Of a DNA stretch of 64,000 nt, positions 52,705 through 60,571 are shown in pieces; position 1 is the first letter of the stretch; each line of letters begins with the position of its first letter. Source of the DNA: Bacteroidota bacterium (GTDB lineage: Bacteria; Bacteroidota; Bacteroidia; Flavobacteriales; Schleiferiaceae); contig JANSYJ010000006.1 of assembly GCA_024742495.1 (NCBI GenBank), forward strand, positions 1-64,000. The letters are read 5' to 3'. Both the position numbers and the translations under genes were made by a program. Under the pieces are notes generated by a model. The model saw only the letters and a program-made list of their open reading frames with translations. It did no database searches and was not told the origin of the DNA.

Positions 52705-53202
52705 CTATAAGGTTCTAAAGAACTCGAGGATGTCACGAGCCTGTTCCTCGGTCATATTTTGATTGGCCATCGCCGCTCCGTTGAACTCTACTAAAAGATC
52801 CTTGGCACAACGATCTTCCTCCACCATTTTCTGCGGATCCAAAATCATGTTCATGATCCATTCTGGACTTCTACGTTGCATAATGCCTTTTGGAGAAGGG
52901 CCGATAAATCGTTTATCTACTTTATGGCAAGCAGAACAGTTGGTGCTAAACAAAGCCTCTCCTCGACTTACCATTTCATCATCAATCGTTTCCGCCAGTT
53001 CCAAATTGCTAATTGGACCTACCCCTTTATTATCTAGCGTGATTCTTTCCGATGCCGGTACCTCACTTTCAGGTTCCGCTTCTACAGCCGCAGCCGGCTG
53101 TGGCGAGGGTGTATTGGATTTGGCTGGCTCTTCACTCCCTCCGCAGTTTTGAAGGATGAAAGTGCCCATAATTAAGGCTAAAATGATGCTGATCTTTTTC
53201 AT
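52705..53202 (-). CDS. Cytochrome c lipoprotein, probable NosZ electron donor
   Basis: A 165-residue monoheme cytochrome c. The signal ends in a lipobox (L-Q-N-C20), followed by a Pro/Glu/Ala-rich flexible linker (about 22-55) and the heme domain with C89-S-A-C92-H93. The axial methionine is probably the Met of M-A-N-Q-N-M near 145-150. It is first in the nos operon, so it likely carries electrons to the CuA site of NosZ. The flexible linker would let the heme domain reach the lipid-anchored NosZ. Confidence 0.92.
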   Translation of the reverse strand: MKKISIILALIMGTFILQNCGGSEEPAKSNTPSPQPAAAVEAEPESEVPASERITLDNKGVGPISNLELAETIDDEMVSRGEALFSTNCSACHKVDKRFIGPSPKGIMQRRSPEWIMNMILDPQKMVEEDRCAKDLLVEFNGAAMANQNMTEEQARDILEFFRTL

Positions 53203-53219
53203 GGTTGTAAATTATATGA

Positions 53220-53263
53220 CGAAAGTACTGCCGGTCACAAAGGCTAGAAATGATAATTATCAT
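53220..53263 (-). promoter_or_regulatory. nos promoter with FNR-like palindrome
   Basis: TACTTTCG (minus strand, 53220-53227) resembles the -7 box. Upstream is a perfect 14-bp palindrome ATGATAATTATCAT (53250-53263), containing TGAT-N4-ATCA, the core of FNR/CRP-type sites. Its centre is about 40 bases upstream of the predicted start (near 53216), the class II activator position. The divergent Rrf2 regulator could instead bind here. Confidence 0.55.
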
Positions 53264-53296
53264 ATTTAAAGACCTTTTTATCTTTTTTTATTATTC

Positions 53297-53304
53297 TAAC
53301 TTTG
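53297..53304 (+). promoter_or_regulatory. -7 promoter box of the Rrf2 gene
   Basis: TAACTTTG is a perfect TAnnTTTG box ending only four bases before the ATG at 53309. The transcript would begin at or next to the start codon, so a leaderless mRNA is predicted. Confidence 0.5.
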
Positions 53305-53308
53305 TATC

Positions 53309-53731
53309 ATGCTTTCAAATTCCTTGGCCTACGCGATTAAGGCCCTCATTTACATTTCTCATAACAGTTCGGAAACGGAACGAATTACTTTAAAAGAAGT
53401 AAGCGATTCTACTGAAGTTCCAAAGCCCTATATCGCTAAGATTTTACAGGACTTAGTGCGTAATAATGTACTGCACTCAATTAAGGGTCCCAATGGCGGC
53501 TTTTACTTTAGTGAGGAAGGTTTGGATATCAGTCTTCTGCAGGTTGTTCATATCCTTGAAGGACCAGATAAGTACAACAAGTGTCTCTTAAGTCTTAAAG
53601 ATTGTAATGCCAGCTCTCCTTGTCCCCTTCACGACAATATTGGTCAAGTACGGGTTGAACTCTTAAAGCGATTGGAGCAAATCACCTTTCGCCAGCTCAT
53701 GCAGCATAAAAAGTCGGTTGACTTATTTTAG
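53309..53731 (+). CDS. Rrf2-family regulator with possible Fe-S cluster
   Basis: A 140-residue winged-helix regulator. The N-terminal DNA-binding part (Y-A-I-K-A-L-I-Y near 8-15, E-V-P-K-P-Y-I-A-K-I-L near 36-46) is typical. Three cysteines C92, C99 and C105 (C-x6-C-x5-C) sit where IscR and NsrR bind [2Fe-2S] or [4Fe-4S] clusters. It is divergent from the nos operon, so it probably senses NO, oxygen or redox state and controls nos expression through the palindrome at 53250-53263. The specific regulon is inferred. Confidence 0.88.
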   Translation: MLSNSLAYAIKALIYISHNSSETERITLKEVSDSTEVPKPYIAKILQDLVRNNVLHSIKGPNGGFYFSEEGLDISLLQVVHILEGPDKYNKCLLSLKDCNASSPCPLHDNIGQVRVELLKRLEQITFRQLMQHKKSVDLF

Positions 53732-53826
53732 GGCCTAATTCAAACCCTATGCTTTTCGAGTTCTATAAGCCTACTAAGCCCGCTTTATTGGCTTCTAGCT
53801 ATTTCTAGCTCCTTGCTAAACTCCAT

Positions 53827-53863
53827 AAAAAAATCCCTTCCAAACAAAAGCTTGGAAGGGATT
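53827..53863 (-). terminator. Rho-independent terminator of the type IX gene pair
   Basis: A perfect 12-bp stem AATCCCTTCCAA/TTGGAAGGGATT (53832-53863) with an eight-base loop, followed on the minus strand by seven T (A at 53827-53833 on the plus strand). It ends the 53888-58418 operon, 25 bases after its last stop codon. Confidence 0.88.
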
Positions 53864-53887
53864 CAATTATCGTTTAAAGCCTAGGCC

Positions 53888-55453
53888 TTAGTTTACAATC
53901 TTAATCCAAAGATCGCCAGTATAACGACCATTTAAATTAGAGGCTTTCGCTCCATCAGCTTCCTGATAAGACTGGAATTGTAATAGGTACACGTAGAAGA
54001 AATTATTACCTCGATCTTGGAAAATCTGAGCATCCAAGCCTTGAGATCTTAAGTTATTCATTAATCGTGTTGCATTCGCCTGATTTCCAAATACACCCGC
54101 CGTTACGTAGTATCCAGGAGAACCTGGGGTTACATTAGAGGCCATGTTATTACTTGGATAATTCTGCGGATTATTCGCATTGAAGTTCCCTTGATCCCCA
54201 CCCTGATTGGTATTAGGGTTGTTGTTTGGATTGTTATTAGGGTTGTTCACGTTATTATTCCGCTGATCCTGCAAGTTCTGTAGGTTGTTACGCCCATCGT
54301 TTCCAGCATTATTATTATTCTGATTTGATGGATTATTGTTAGAATTGTTCATGTTCTGACCCGCTTCGGCCTTCATGCGTTCTAACTCAGCTTGCATTTT
54401 CTGCTTCTCTTCTTCAAGGGCTTTAGCCATTTCATCTTTATAGCTATCCTTAAACTCCTTAAGCTTCTCATCCACGGTTTCTTCAACTTCGTCTTTCTGA
54501 CGACGCTGCATTAACTTAAGACGCTTAATCTCGTTCTGCATGCGCTCATTGTCTTTGTTACTACCAAAACGGTAGGTTAACATAAACTCATGGCTGGTGC
54601 CGAAATTAGAAGCATAGGTATTGGTAGAGAAATCATAAGCGTAACCCAAGGTTAACTGCTCCGATAAATTAACTCCGATGTTTGCAGTAACGCCATAATC
54701 GCTACGGAACATAGCTCCGATATAACCGTACTCCACCATATTATAGAGTAAACCGGCATCCAATTGAAAAGGAACAGCCTCCGCTGCTCTTACCATCACG
54801 ATCGGACTTAAGACTTGCTTATCACCGGCAAATTTAAAGTCGTACTGTGCTGAAGCAACGTAGTGGCGAATTAAGTTGTAGTTAATGTCACTAGGATTAG
54901 TGGCATAATTTACATTTTGACTTAAGAGCTGAGGCGCAGCGAATCCTAAGGTGAAATCACGCACCATTAAGCTTAAGCCTAGGTTGACGTCGAAAGTTCC
55001 ACGGTTAGGTGCTACTACGGTAAAAACATCACCGGCATCACGCGCTCGAGTTGCTCCTTGATCGATACTCTGATTGATGTATCCAGCACCTAGTCCACCC
55101 GATAAACTAATATCATCACTTAACTGAACGTGATAGGCATAGTTGCCATACACGCCAATTCGGTTAAGAATATCGGTTTTATCGGAAAAGCCATAAACAC
55201 TCCAGCCTACGCTTCCATCATTCATGCTGCCATTTACGGCTAAGGCCGATGTTTCTGGCGAACCCTGAATACCAGTCCACTGACGACGGTGAAGAATAGT
55301 TGCTTCGGTAACACCACTTGCTCCCGATAAGGAAGGATTATAGATATAAGGCGTAAAAAAGTAATTGCTATATAAAGGGATCTGCTGCGCTTTACTTACA
55401 GTTGCCATCAGTCCCAGGCCAATCAAAAGGATTAATTTCTTCATGATCTTCAT
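53888..55453 (-). CDS. PorP/SprF-family protein with C-terminal SPOR domain
   Basis: A 521-residue protein in four parts. A signal peptide (about 1-22, ending S-K-A-Q) is followed by a PorP/SprF-type outer-membrane barrel (about 23-300, with S-N-Y-F-F-T-P-Y-I-Y-N-P-S-L-S-G near 29-44). Then comes a charged coiled coil (about 300-365), an Asn/Gly/Gln-rich linker (about 366-440), and a SPOR-like domain (about 448-521, Y-Y-V-T-A-G-V-F-G-N near 450-459 and F-Y-V-Y-L near 490) that would bind denuded peptidoglycan. PorP/SprF proteins help type IX secretion of partner cargo. It lies one base after the cargo gene. Confidence 0.88.
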   Translation of the reverse strand: MKIMKKLILLIGLGLMATVSKAQQIPLYSNYFFTPYIYNPSLSGASGVTEATILHRRQWTGIQGSPETSALAVNGSMNDGSVGWSVYGFSDKTDILNRIGVYGNYAYHVQLSDDISLSGGLGAGYINQSIDQGATRARDAGDVFTVVAPNRGTFDVNLGLSLMVRDFTLGFAAPQLLSQNVNYATNPSDINYNLIRHYVASAQYDFKFAGDKQVLSPIVMVRAAEAVPFQLDAGLLYNMVEYGYIGAMFRSDYGVTANIGVNLSEQLTLGYAYDFSTNTYASNFGTSHEFMLTYRFGSNKDNERMQNEIKRLKLMQRRQKDEVEETVDEKLKEFKDSYKDEMAKALEEEKQKMQAELERMKAEAGQNMNNSNNNPSNQNNNNAGNDGRNNLQNLQDQRNNNVNNPNNNPNNNPNTNQGGDQGNFNANNPQNYPSNNMASNVTPGSPGYYVTAGVFGNQANATRLMNNLRSQGLDAQIFQDRGNNFFYVYLLQFQSYQEADGAKASNLNGRYTGDLWIKIVN

Positions 55454-55454
55454 C

Positions 55455-58418
55455 TTATTGTTGGTTGCGGATTATTGTAATGGCATTCTGCATTCGAATA
55501 TCTCCTCCACAATCGAGGATATAATAGTAGGTACCATCTGGAAGTTCATTACCTCCATTATCGGTTCCGGCCCATGTACCTGCGAAATTTGCATCATCAT
55601 AAACTACCGAACCCCAACGATTCATAATCGTAATAGCACAGTTATCACCAGCGATTAACTCGCGGATATCCCATAGGTCATTCAAACCATCACCATTAGG
55701 GGTAAAGATGTTGAAGGACTGATTAACCGCACTAATCTGATCGGGAATATTGCTATTGATAATTATCTGTAAAGAATCGATTCCTACACAACCACGAGAG
55801 TTGGTTACTTCTACATAAATAGTAACCGTATCCGCGAGTACGCCATCTTCGAGCACTTTACTTACTTGGATTGACTGACTAAGGAAGTCATTAAATTGAA
55901 TTGGCTTATTCGCATACCAACGGTAATTAGTACCACCAAAGGCAGTTAATGTTGCTACGTCACCAGACTTGATGGTTTGATCAGGTCCAGCGGCTGCTAT
56001 CACTGTAAGGGCAAATACATCTACCGTGTCGCGAGTAATACATCCGTTTACTCCTACTGCCTCGGCGGTGTAAGTTCCAGGAGTATTAATATAGCGCGTG
56101 GCCCCCATAATAGTTCCATTATCCCAGGATACCGAATTAAAGGTTCCTTGAGCTACGAATAAAATACTATCACCGATACATAGTCCAACGGAATCCCCAG
56201 GGAAGAAGGATAAATCGGGCGCATCGTAAAAGATTACCATTAAGGAATCGGTATTGGTAGCACAGGTTTGTAAACCGAAGATGTTAAAATAAGTGGTTGC
56301 CAATCGGAACCAGGCGGTATCTTCATTTACTCTTTTAAGACTTGTATCAATACGAAGGGTTACCAAGGTGTCATTGGCCAAATTCATCCACATATTAGAT
56401 TGTGGATTCCACTGTTGCCACTGATAATTCCAAGGTGTTAAGCCTAATACCGTATCGGTTGCGGATACCATTGCCGAATCATATAAACATAAGTTTAAAC
56501 CGGTTAATCCCGCGGTGGATCCAGGGAATTCAATCTCCTGTACCATGGTTGTTGGTAAGCTATCTACAAAAACGCGATAAACATTAGAGGTATCGGTACA
56601 AATACCATCATCAATAGAAACCCAATAGTTTCCACTCTCCCTAAGGATCAGATCGCGATTTGTTTCACCTAATAAAGGATACCTTACACGGGCTCCCAAG
56701 TTTTGATCCAGTGAATCGGATAACCACTGATAGGAATAGGTATAACCAAAGTTTATAAGCGAGGCCGGTGTGGATGGCGCTCTTAAGATGGCTGAATCTG
56801 TTTCACAGAAATTAACCGAATCCTGACCAACGATAAAGGCATTGGGTGAATTCACAATATTCAAACTGTATTCTGGGAACCAACGAATGGCAACTGAATC
56901 GGAAGTGAAGAAACATGTTTCGATATTTCTAAAGGTGGTTTCCGTAGCGATGCGCACCCGGAAATAACGAATTTCTGGTTTTGGATTTTGGAAATAAGGT
57001 TGACCCGGATCTGATAGACTGGTGTCGATTACAATTTCCGTTAAAGTATCAAAGCTCAAAGGACCACCAGAAACTGATTTCCAAGGATCTAAACCCGGAG
57101 GCACAGTAGGATCGTACCACTGCCATTGGTATTTCCAATTTGGGTCAGCTAAAGAAGGAATGGTGGTTAATCGTACCGAATCCTTCATACAGATTTCATT
57201 AAACACGGTAGGGCCAACAAATCCTGGGAAAGGAATCCCTGCAACAACTGCATCTGGAATGGTGTCGATGTTTACCCAAAACTCACTTCCAAAGGCGGTG
57301 GTATCTTGACAAAAACCATCGTCAATTGCAACGCGATAGTGATTCCAACCAGGGTTTGCACTATTGGAATTGATTTGTAGGGTTCTTTGATTAGCTGTGG
57401 GTACCGTTAACGGATACCAAACAGTAAAACCAGTACCGGGATTGACACTGTCGGTTAACCACTGGTAAGTATAGGTAAGGTTAATTCCAGGAGGCGGTAA
57501 TGGCGCATTTAATAATGCAATTTGATCTTCACATAATTCTATGGAATCCTGTGGGGAGTTATTTCCTCCTACCGGATTATCAACCACATAGGCATTAGCA
57601 TTGCTCACATTACCTGGGTCGAAGGTAATTGCCGTTGGCGTAATAATAGGACTAACCTGAATAGTATCGGAGTGGATAAAGCAGAGTCCTCCATTCATTA
57701 CCCTGGCGTGATAGGCACCTTGCCCGAAAACTAATATGGAATCCTTTGTTTCACCGGCAATAGGAAAAGCACCATTATACCATTGTATAGAACTAGCATT
57801 GGTTTGTACCCGTAAAAATAAGGAGTCATCTAAACACAATCCAATATCCGGAATGGTGCTATAAGGGTTGTCATTAGTGTCAATCCTCATTTGATTGCGC
57901 ACCAAAGCAATTGAATCAATCACCGCCAAGGTAGGAATCCTATTAACTTGGAAGAAGGCCGTATCACTAAAGCCGTCTACCGGGGTAATAGTTCCATTAC
58001 TGTTTCGGTTAATAATTCGGAAGCCGTAAATTCCAATTGGAGTGTTACAAGGAATAACTAAAGAGGCCCACTTTTTACCGCTACTAAAAGTATCGGAAGG
58101 TAAGGTCAGCGCTACTGGCGGATCATCCTTCTCTAAAACAGTTAATTCGAGTAAGGTGGACGCGCCCCAGGCCAAACCCGGGTTAGTTGCGAATTGATAC
58201 TCGAAAGTGGAAGTGGCCGGGAAATTCGCATTCGGCTTTATCTCATACTCAACTAGGATGGTGTCACACTGACAAATGGCATCGGCAAAGTTAACATCGC
58301 TCACTCCGCTAAGAATGTCGATCTTTCCCGCAGAAACAACTTGCTGTGCTGACAGGGTGCTTGTGAAAGCGCCTAGGAATAAGAAATAAAGAATTGGCCT
58401 TAACAGGTTCTTCTTCAT
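55455..58418 (-). CDS. Type IX cargo protein with gliding-motility C-terminal domain
   Basis: A 987-residue secreted protein. A signal peptide (about 1-25, ending T-L-S-A-Q-Q) precedes several immunoglobulin-like/PKD-like repeats, each with a W-Y-N/W-Q-W and Cys-containing pattern. The end (about 900-987) carries the gliding-motility-associated C-terminal (type B) sorting domain: N-I-F-T-P-N-G-D-G-L-N-D, I-M-N-R-W-G-S-V-V-Y and L-P-D-G-T-Y-Y-Y. It is likely exported by type IX secretion with the help of the PorP/SprF-like protein encoded next, as in the sprB-sprF pair. The first usable ATG is at 58418. Confidence 0.9.
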   Translation of the reverse strand: MKKNLLRPILYFLFLGAFTSTLSAQQVVSAGKIDILSGVSDVNFADAICQCDTILVEYEIKPNANFPATSTFEYQFATNPGLAWGASTLLELTVLEKDDPPVALTLPSDTFSSGKKWASLVIPCNTPIGIYGFRIINRNSNGTITPVDGFSDTAFFQVNRIPTLAVIDSIALVRNQMRIDTNDNPYSTIPDIGLCLDDSLFLRVQTNASSIQWYNGAFPIAGETKDSILVFGQGAYHARVMNGGLCFIHSDTIQVSPIITPTAITFDPGNVSNANAYVVDNPVGGNNSPQDSIELCEDQIALLNAPLPPPGINLTYTYQWLTDSVNPGTGFTVWYPLTVPTANQRTLQINSNSANPGWNHYRVAIDDGFCQDTTAFGSEFWVNIDTIPDAVVAGIPFPGFVGPTVFNEICMKDSVRLTTIPSLADPNWKYQWQWYDPTVPPGLDPWKSVSGGPLSFDTLTEIVIDTSLSDPGQPYFQNPKPEIRYFRVRIATETTFRNIETCFFTSDSVAIRWFPEYSLNIVNSPNAFIVGQDSVNFCETDSAILRAPSTPASLINFGYTYSYQWLSDSLDQNLGARVRYPLLGETNRDLILRESGNYWVSIDDGICTDTSNVYRVFVDSLPTTMVQEIEFPGSTAGLTGLNLCLYDSAMVSATDTVLGLTPWNYQWQQWNPQSNMWMNLANDTLVTLRIDTSLKRVNEDTAWFRLATTYFNIFGLQTCATNTDSLMVIFYDAPDLSFFPGDSVGLCIGDSILFVAQGTFNSVSWDNGTIMGATRYINTPGTYTAEAVGVNGCITRDTVDVFALTVIAAAGPDQTIKSGDVATLTAFGGTNYRWYANKPIQFNDFLSQSIQVSKVLEDGVLADTVTIYVEVTNSRGCVGIDSLQIIINSNIPDQISAVNQSFNIFTPNGDGLNDLWDIRELIAGDNCAITIMNRWGSVVYDDANFAGTWAGTDNGGNELPDGTYYYILDCGGDIRMQNAITIIRNQQ

Positions 58419-58556
58419 AATTGGAATTGTTTGCAAAATGTTGGCAATTTACAGCATCTAAAAGGACTGAAGGAACAAATTGTTTTCAGGATATTGACAA
58501 TTTAGTTAACGATTAGACCTTTGAACAACTGATGATGACTTATTAACGAATAAAAA

Positions 58557-58922
58557 ATGATAATGGTGGGGTATTTTGCTAAGCGACTGAAAGCTTTTGG
58601 CCATGCCTTAAACGGAATTGGCCTTTTGTTTAAAGATGGAGCACATGCTCGGATTCACTTGCTCGCGGTGTTTGTGGTAAGTCTTTTAGCCTATAAATTA
58701 GATGTTTCCAGCGCGGATTGGATTCACCTAATCCTTTGCTACGCCTTGGTTATTGGCTTGGAGGCCCTAAACTCCGCCATTGAATATGTAGTGGATTTAG
58801 CCAGCCCCGAATATCATGAACTGGCAAAAAAAGCCAAGGATGTTGCTGCGGCAGCGGTGCTGATTGCGGCAATAGGATCTGTTATAATTGCTGCATTGAT
58901 TTTTTCGCCTTTGCTCAACTAA
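58557..58922 (+). CDS. dgkA: Diacylglycerol kinase (DgkA family)
   Basis: A 121-residue integral membrane kinase with three helices (about 35-52, 57-75, 94-116). The family motif E-A-L-N-S-A-I-E-Y-V-V-D near 67-78 and A-K-D-V-A-A-A-A-V near 91-99 contain the catalytic glutamate and ATP-binding residues. It phosphorylates diacylglycerol or undecaprenol in membrane lipid turnover; the substrate cannot be told from sequence. It stands alone, divergent from the type IX gene pair. Confidence 0.93.
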   Translation: MIMVGYFAKRLKAFGHALNGIGLLFKDGAHARIHLLAVFVVSLLAYKLDVSSADWIHLILCYALVIGLEALNSAIEYVVDLASPEYHELAKKAKDVAAAAVLIAAIGSVIIAALIFSPLLN

Positions 58923-59082
58923 ACTATTGAGAGGTCCGCAAAGTAAAACCTGCCTGGAAATTTTAGATGGAAAAACTACTTTGGTATTTGACCATTTAAA
59001 GCTACTTATTACATTCGTCCGGAGGATCTCTTCGCGGAGAAATGGAATAAGTCCGATCAATTAACCTGAAATCATTCATATT

Positions 59083-60066
59083 TTGACAAAACCATACCAC
59101 CTATTCTTATCCTTGTGCTTTTCTATTCTCACCTCAGGATTCTGTTTTGCTCAAGAAAGCACCATTGAATTTGAAAACGGCGAAAAAATGGATTTGGCCA
59201 TTGAATGGAATCGCCCTGATACAGAGCTCTCCCGATTTGTTGCTGGAAGTTTTGGATTAGCTTTTGCTCCTACCAAAGAAGATAGATTATCTCTAAGTCC
59301 TCAGCTTGAATATGAAAAGCGAGTCGGCAAATTTTTAATTAGTTCAAAAAACTATTTCTTTTATTACTTCGATCCACGATTTGAGCTTGGAAGCTTCTAC
59401 CGTTTAGGTGGCATTAAAACAACAAGCCGCCAAAAGGTTTTTTTAAAAGGGGATAATGATTATTTACGGAGAGTAAAAACGAGATACTATGTGAAAACGA
59501 GGGTTCCAGCAAAATTGCATTTAGACTTTTATAGTGGTTACAGTTTCATGTCAACAAATGTGACTAAGCCCATTTCATACCAGTCCCTTCAGGAGGCTTT
59601 TAATGACAATCATTCTTATAATTCTCTCGAAAAAGACCCTGTTCTTTTTACACATAGCCTTGATTTTGGTTTAGCTTTAGTTCGAAATACCCACATGAAA
59701 TTTCAGGTGAATGATGCTACCCAGTATCGTTTCAGTCAAATCCGAATTAGCCTTTTAGGGCACTTTGCTTTCGCTCAAAATCTTAGGCTAGAATACAGCT
59801 ATAACGAAATGGATCCCAATGTACCTGGACGACAGGGCGCCCTTAGAACAGGGAGAAGCAACGATTCCCAAGTACTAGATGATTATAAGATTCCTTTGGG
59901 TTTTGGCATAAGATTCGAAAAAAGAGTCTGTCAGGGCGAAGAAGACGATCAATTGGTAGTCGGAAACTACGAAATTAGTCTGTCCTATTTCCCATTAATA
60001 GATGGCGAGGCTATATTGCTGCGATATGCAACAGGCTTAGGCGGTGTACGCCTGAAAACTAAATAA
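59083..60066 (+). CDS. Outer-membrane-type protein, unknown
   Basis: A 327-residue protein with a signal peptide (about 1-22, ending F-C-F-A-Q). The mature sequence alternates Tyr/Phe-rich strands (F-F-Y-Y-F, R-Y-Y-V-K-T-R) and resembles a beta-barrel, but no family is recognised. The start is TTG; no ATG precedes the signal peptide, so the TTG is well supported. It is seven bases upstream of the GAF gene and probably in one operon with it. Confidence 0.72.
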   Translation: MTKPYHLFLSLCFSILTSGFCFAQESTIEFENGEKMDLAIEWNRPDTELSRFVAGSFGLAFAPTKEDRLSLSPQLEYEKRVGKFLISSKNYFFYYFDPRFELGSFYRLGGIKTTSRQKVFLKGDNDYLRRVKTRYYVKTRVPAKLHLDFYSGYSFMSTNVTKPISYQSLQEAFNDNHSYNSLEKDPVLFTHSLDFGLALVRNTHMKFQVNDATQYRFSQIRISLLGHFAFAQNLRLEYSYNEMDPNVPGRQGALRTGRSNDSQVLDDYKIPLGFGIRFEKRVCQGEEDDQLVVGNYEISLSYFPLIDGEAILLRYATGLGGVRLKTK

Positions 60067-60073
60067 TCATTCA

Positions 60074-60571
60074 ATGACCAAAAAGGAAACAATTTCGAGT
60101 TTTCTATCCAAGTTTGAACGGGATTTAAAGCAAAACAATTCGCTTCCGGAAGCTTTAAAAATTACTTGTCAATTAATCAATAAAAGTTTTGAGGGCTACG
60201 ACTGGGTTGGTTTTTACTTCATGAATCACCAAAGTAGAAAGCTACACCTTGGGCCTTATGTGGGAGATGCCACCGACCATACCATAATTGATTTTGGTAA
60301 GGGAATTTGCGGGCAGGTAGCGCTTAGTGGTGACACCTATTTCGCGGCTGATGTAAATGCGGAAAGCAACTATATCGCCTGCAGCATTAATGTGAAATCG
60401 GAAATTGTAGTGCCGATGTATCTCGGTGATAAATTAATTGGGCAGATTGATATTGATAGCCATGTGAGCAATCGTTTTCAGGAAGAAGATGAGGATTTCT
60501 TAAAAACCGTAAATGCCTTAATTGTGGAACGTTTCCCAGAAATTGAGGACTATATAAAAACGCTCATTTAG
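60074..60571 (+). CDS. GAF-domain protein related to free-methionine sulfoxide reductase
   Basis: A 165-residue single GAF domain of the fRMsr type, which reduces free methionine-(R)-sulfoxide. L-H-L-G-P-Y-V-G near 57-64, G-K-G-I-C79-G and Y-I-A-C103-S then S-E-I-V-V-P near 109-114 are conserved. By comparison with the E. coli enzyme, C79 and C103 correspond to Cys94 and the catalytic Cys118, while the Cys84 position is D69. The enzyme may thus use a different resolving cysteine or have reduced activity. It ends where the convergent permease gene begins. Confidence 0.82.
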   Translation: MTKKETISSFLSKFERDLKQNNSLPEALKITCQLINKSFEGYDWVGFYFMNHQSRKLHLGPYVGDATDHTIIDFGKGICGQVALSGDTYFAADVNAESNYIACSINVKSEIVVPMYLGDKLIGQIDIDSHVSNRFQEEDEDFLKTVNALIVERFPEIEDYIKTLI

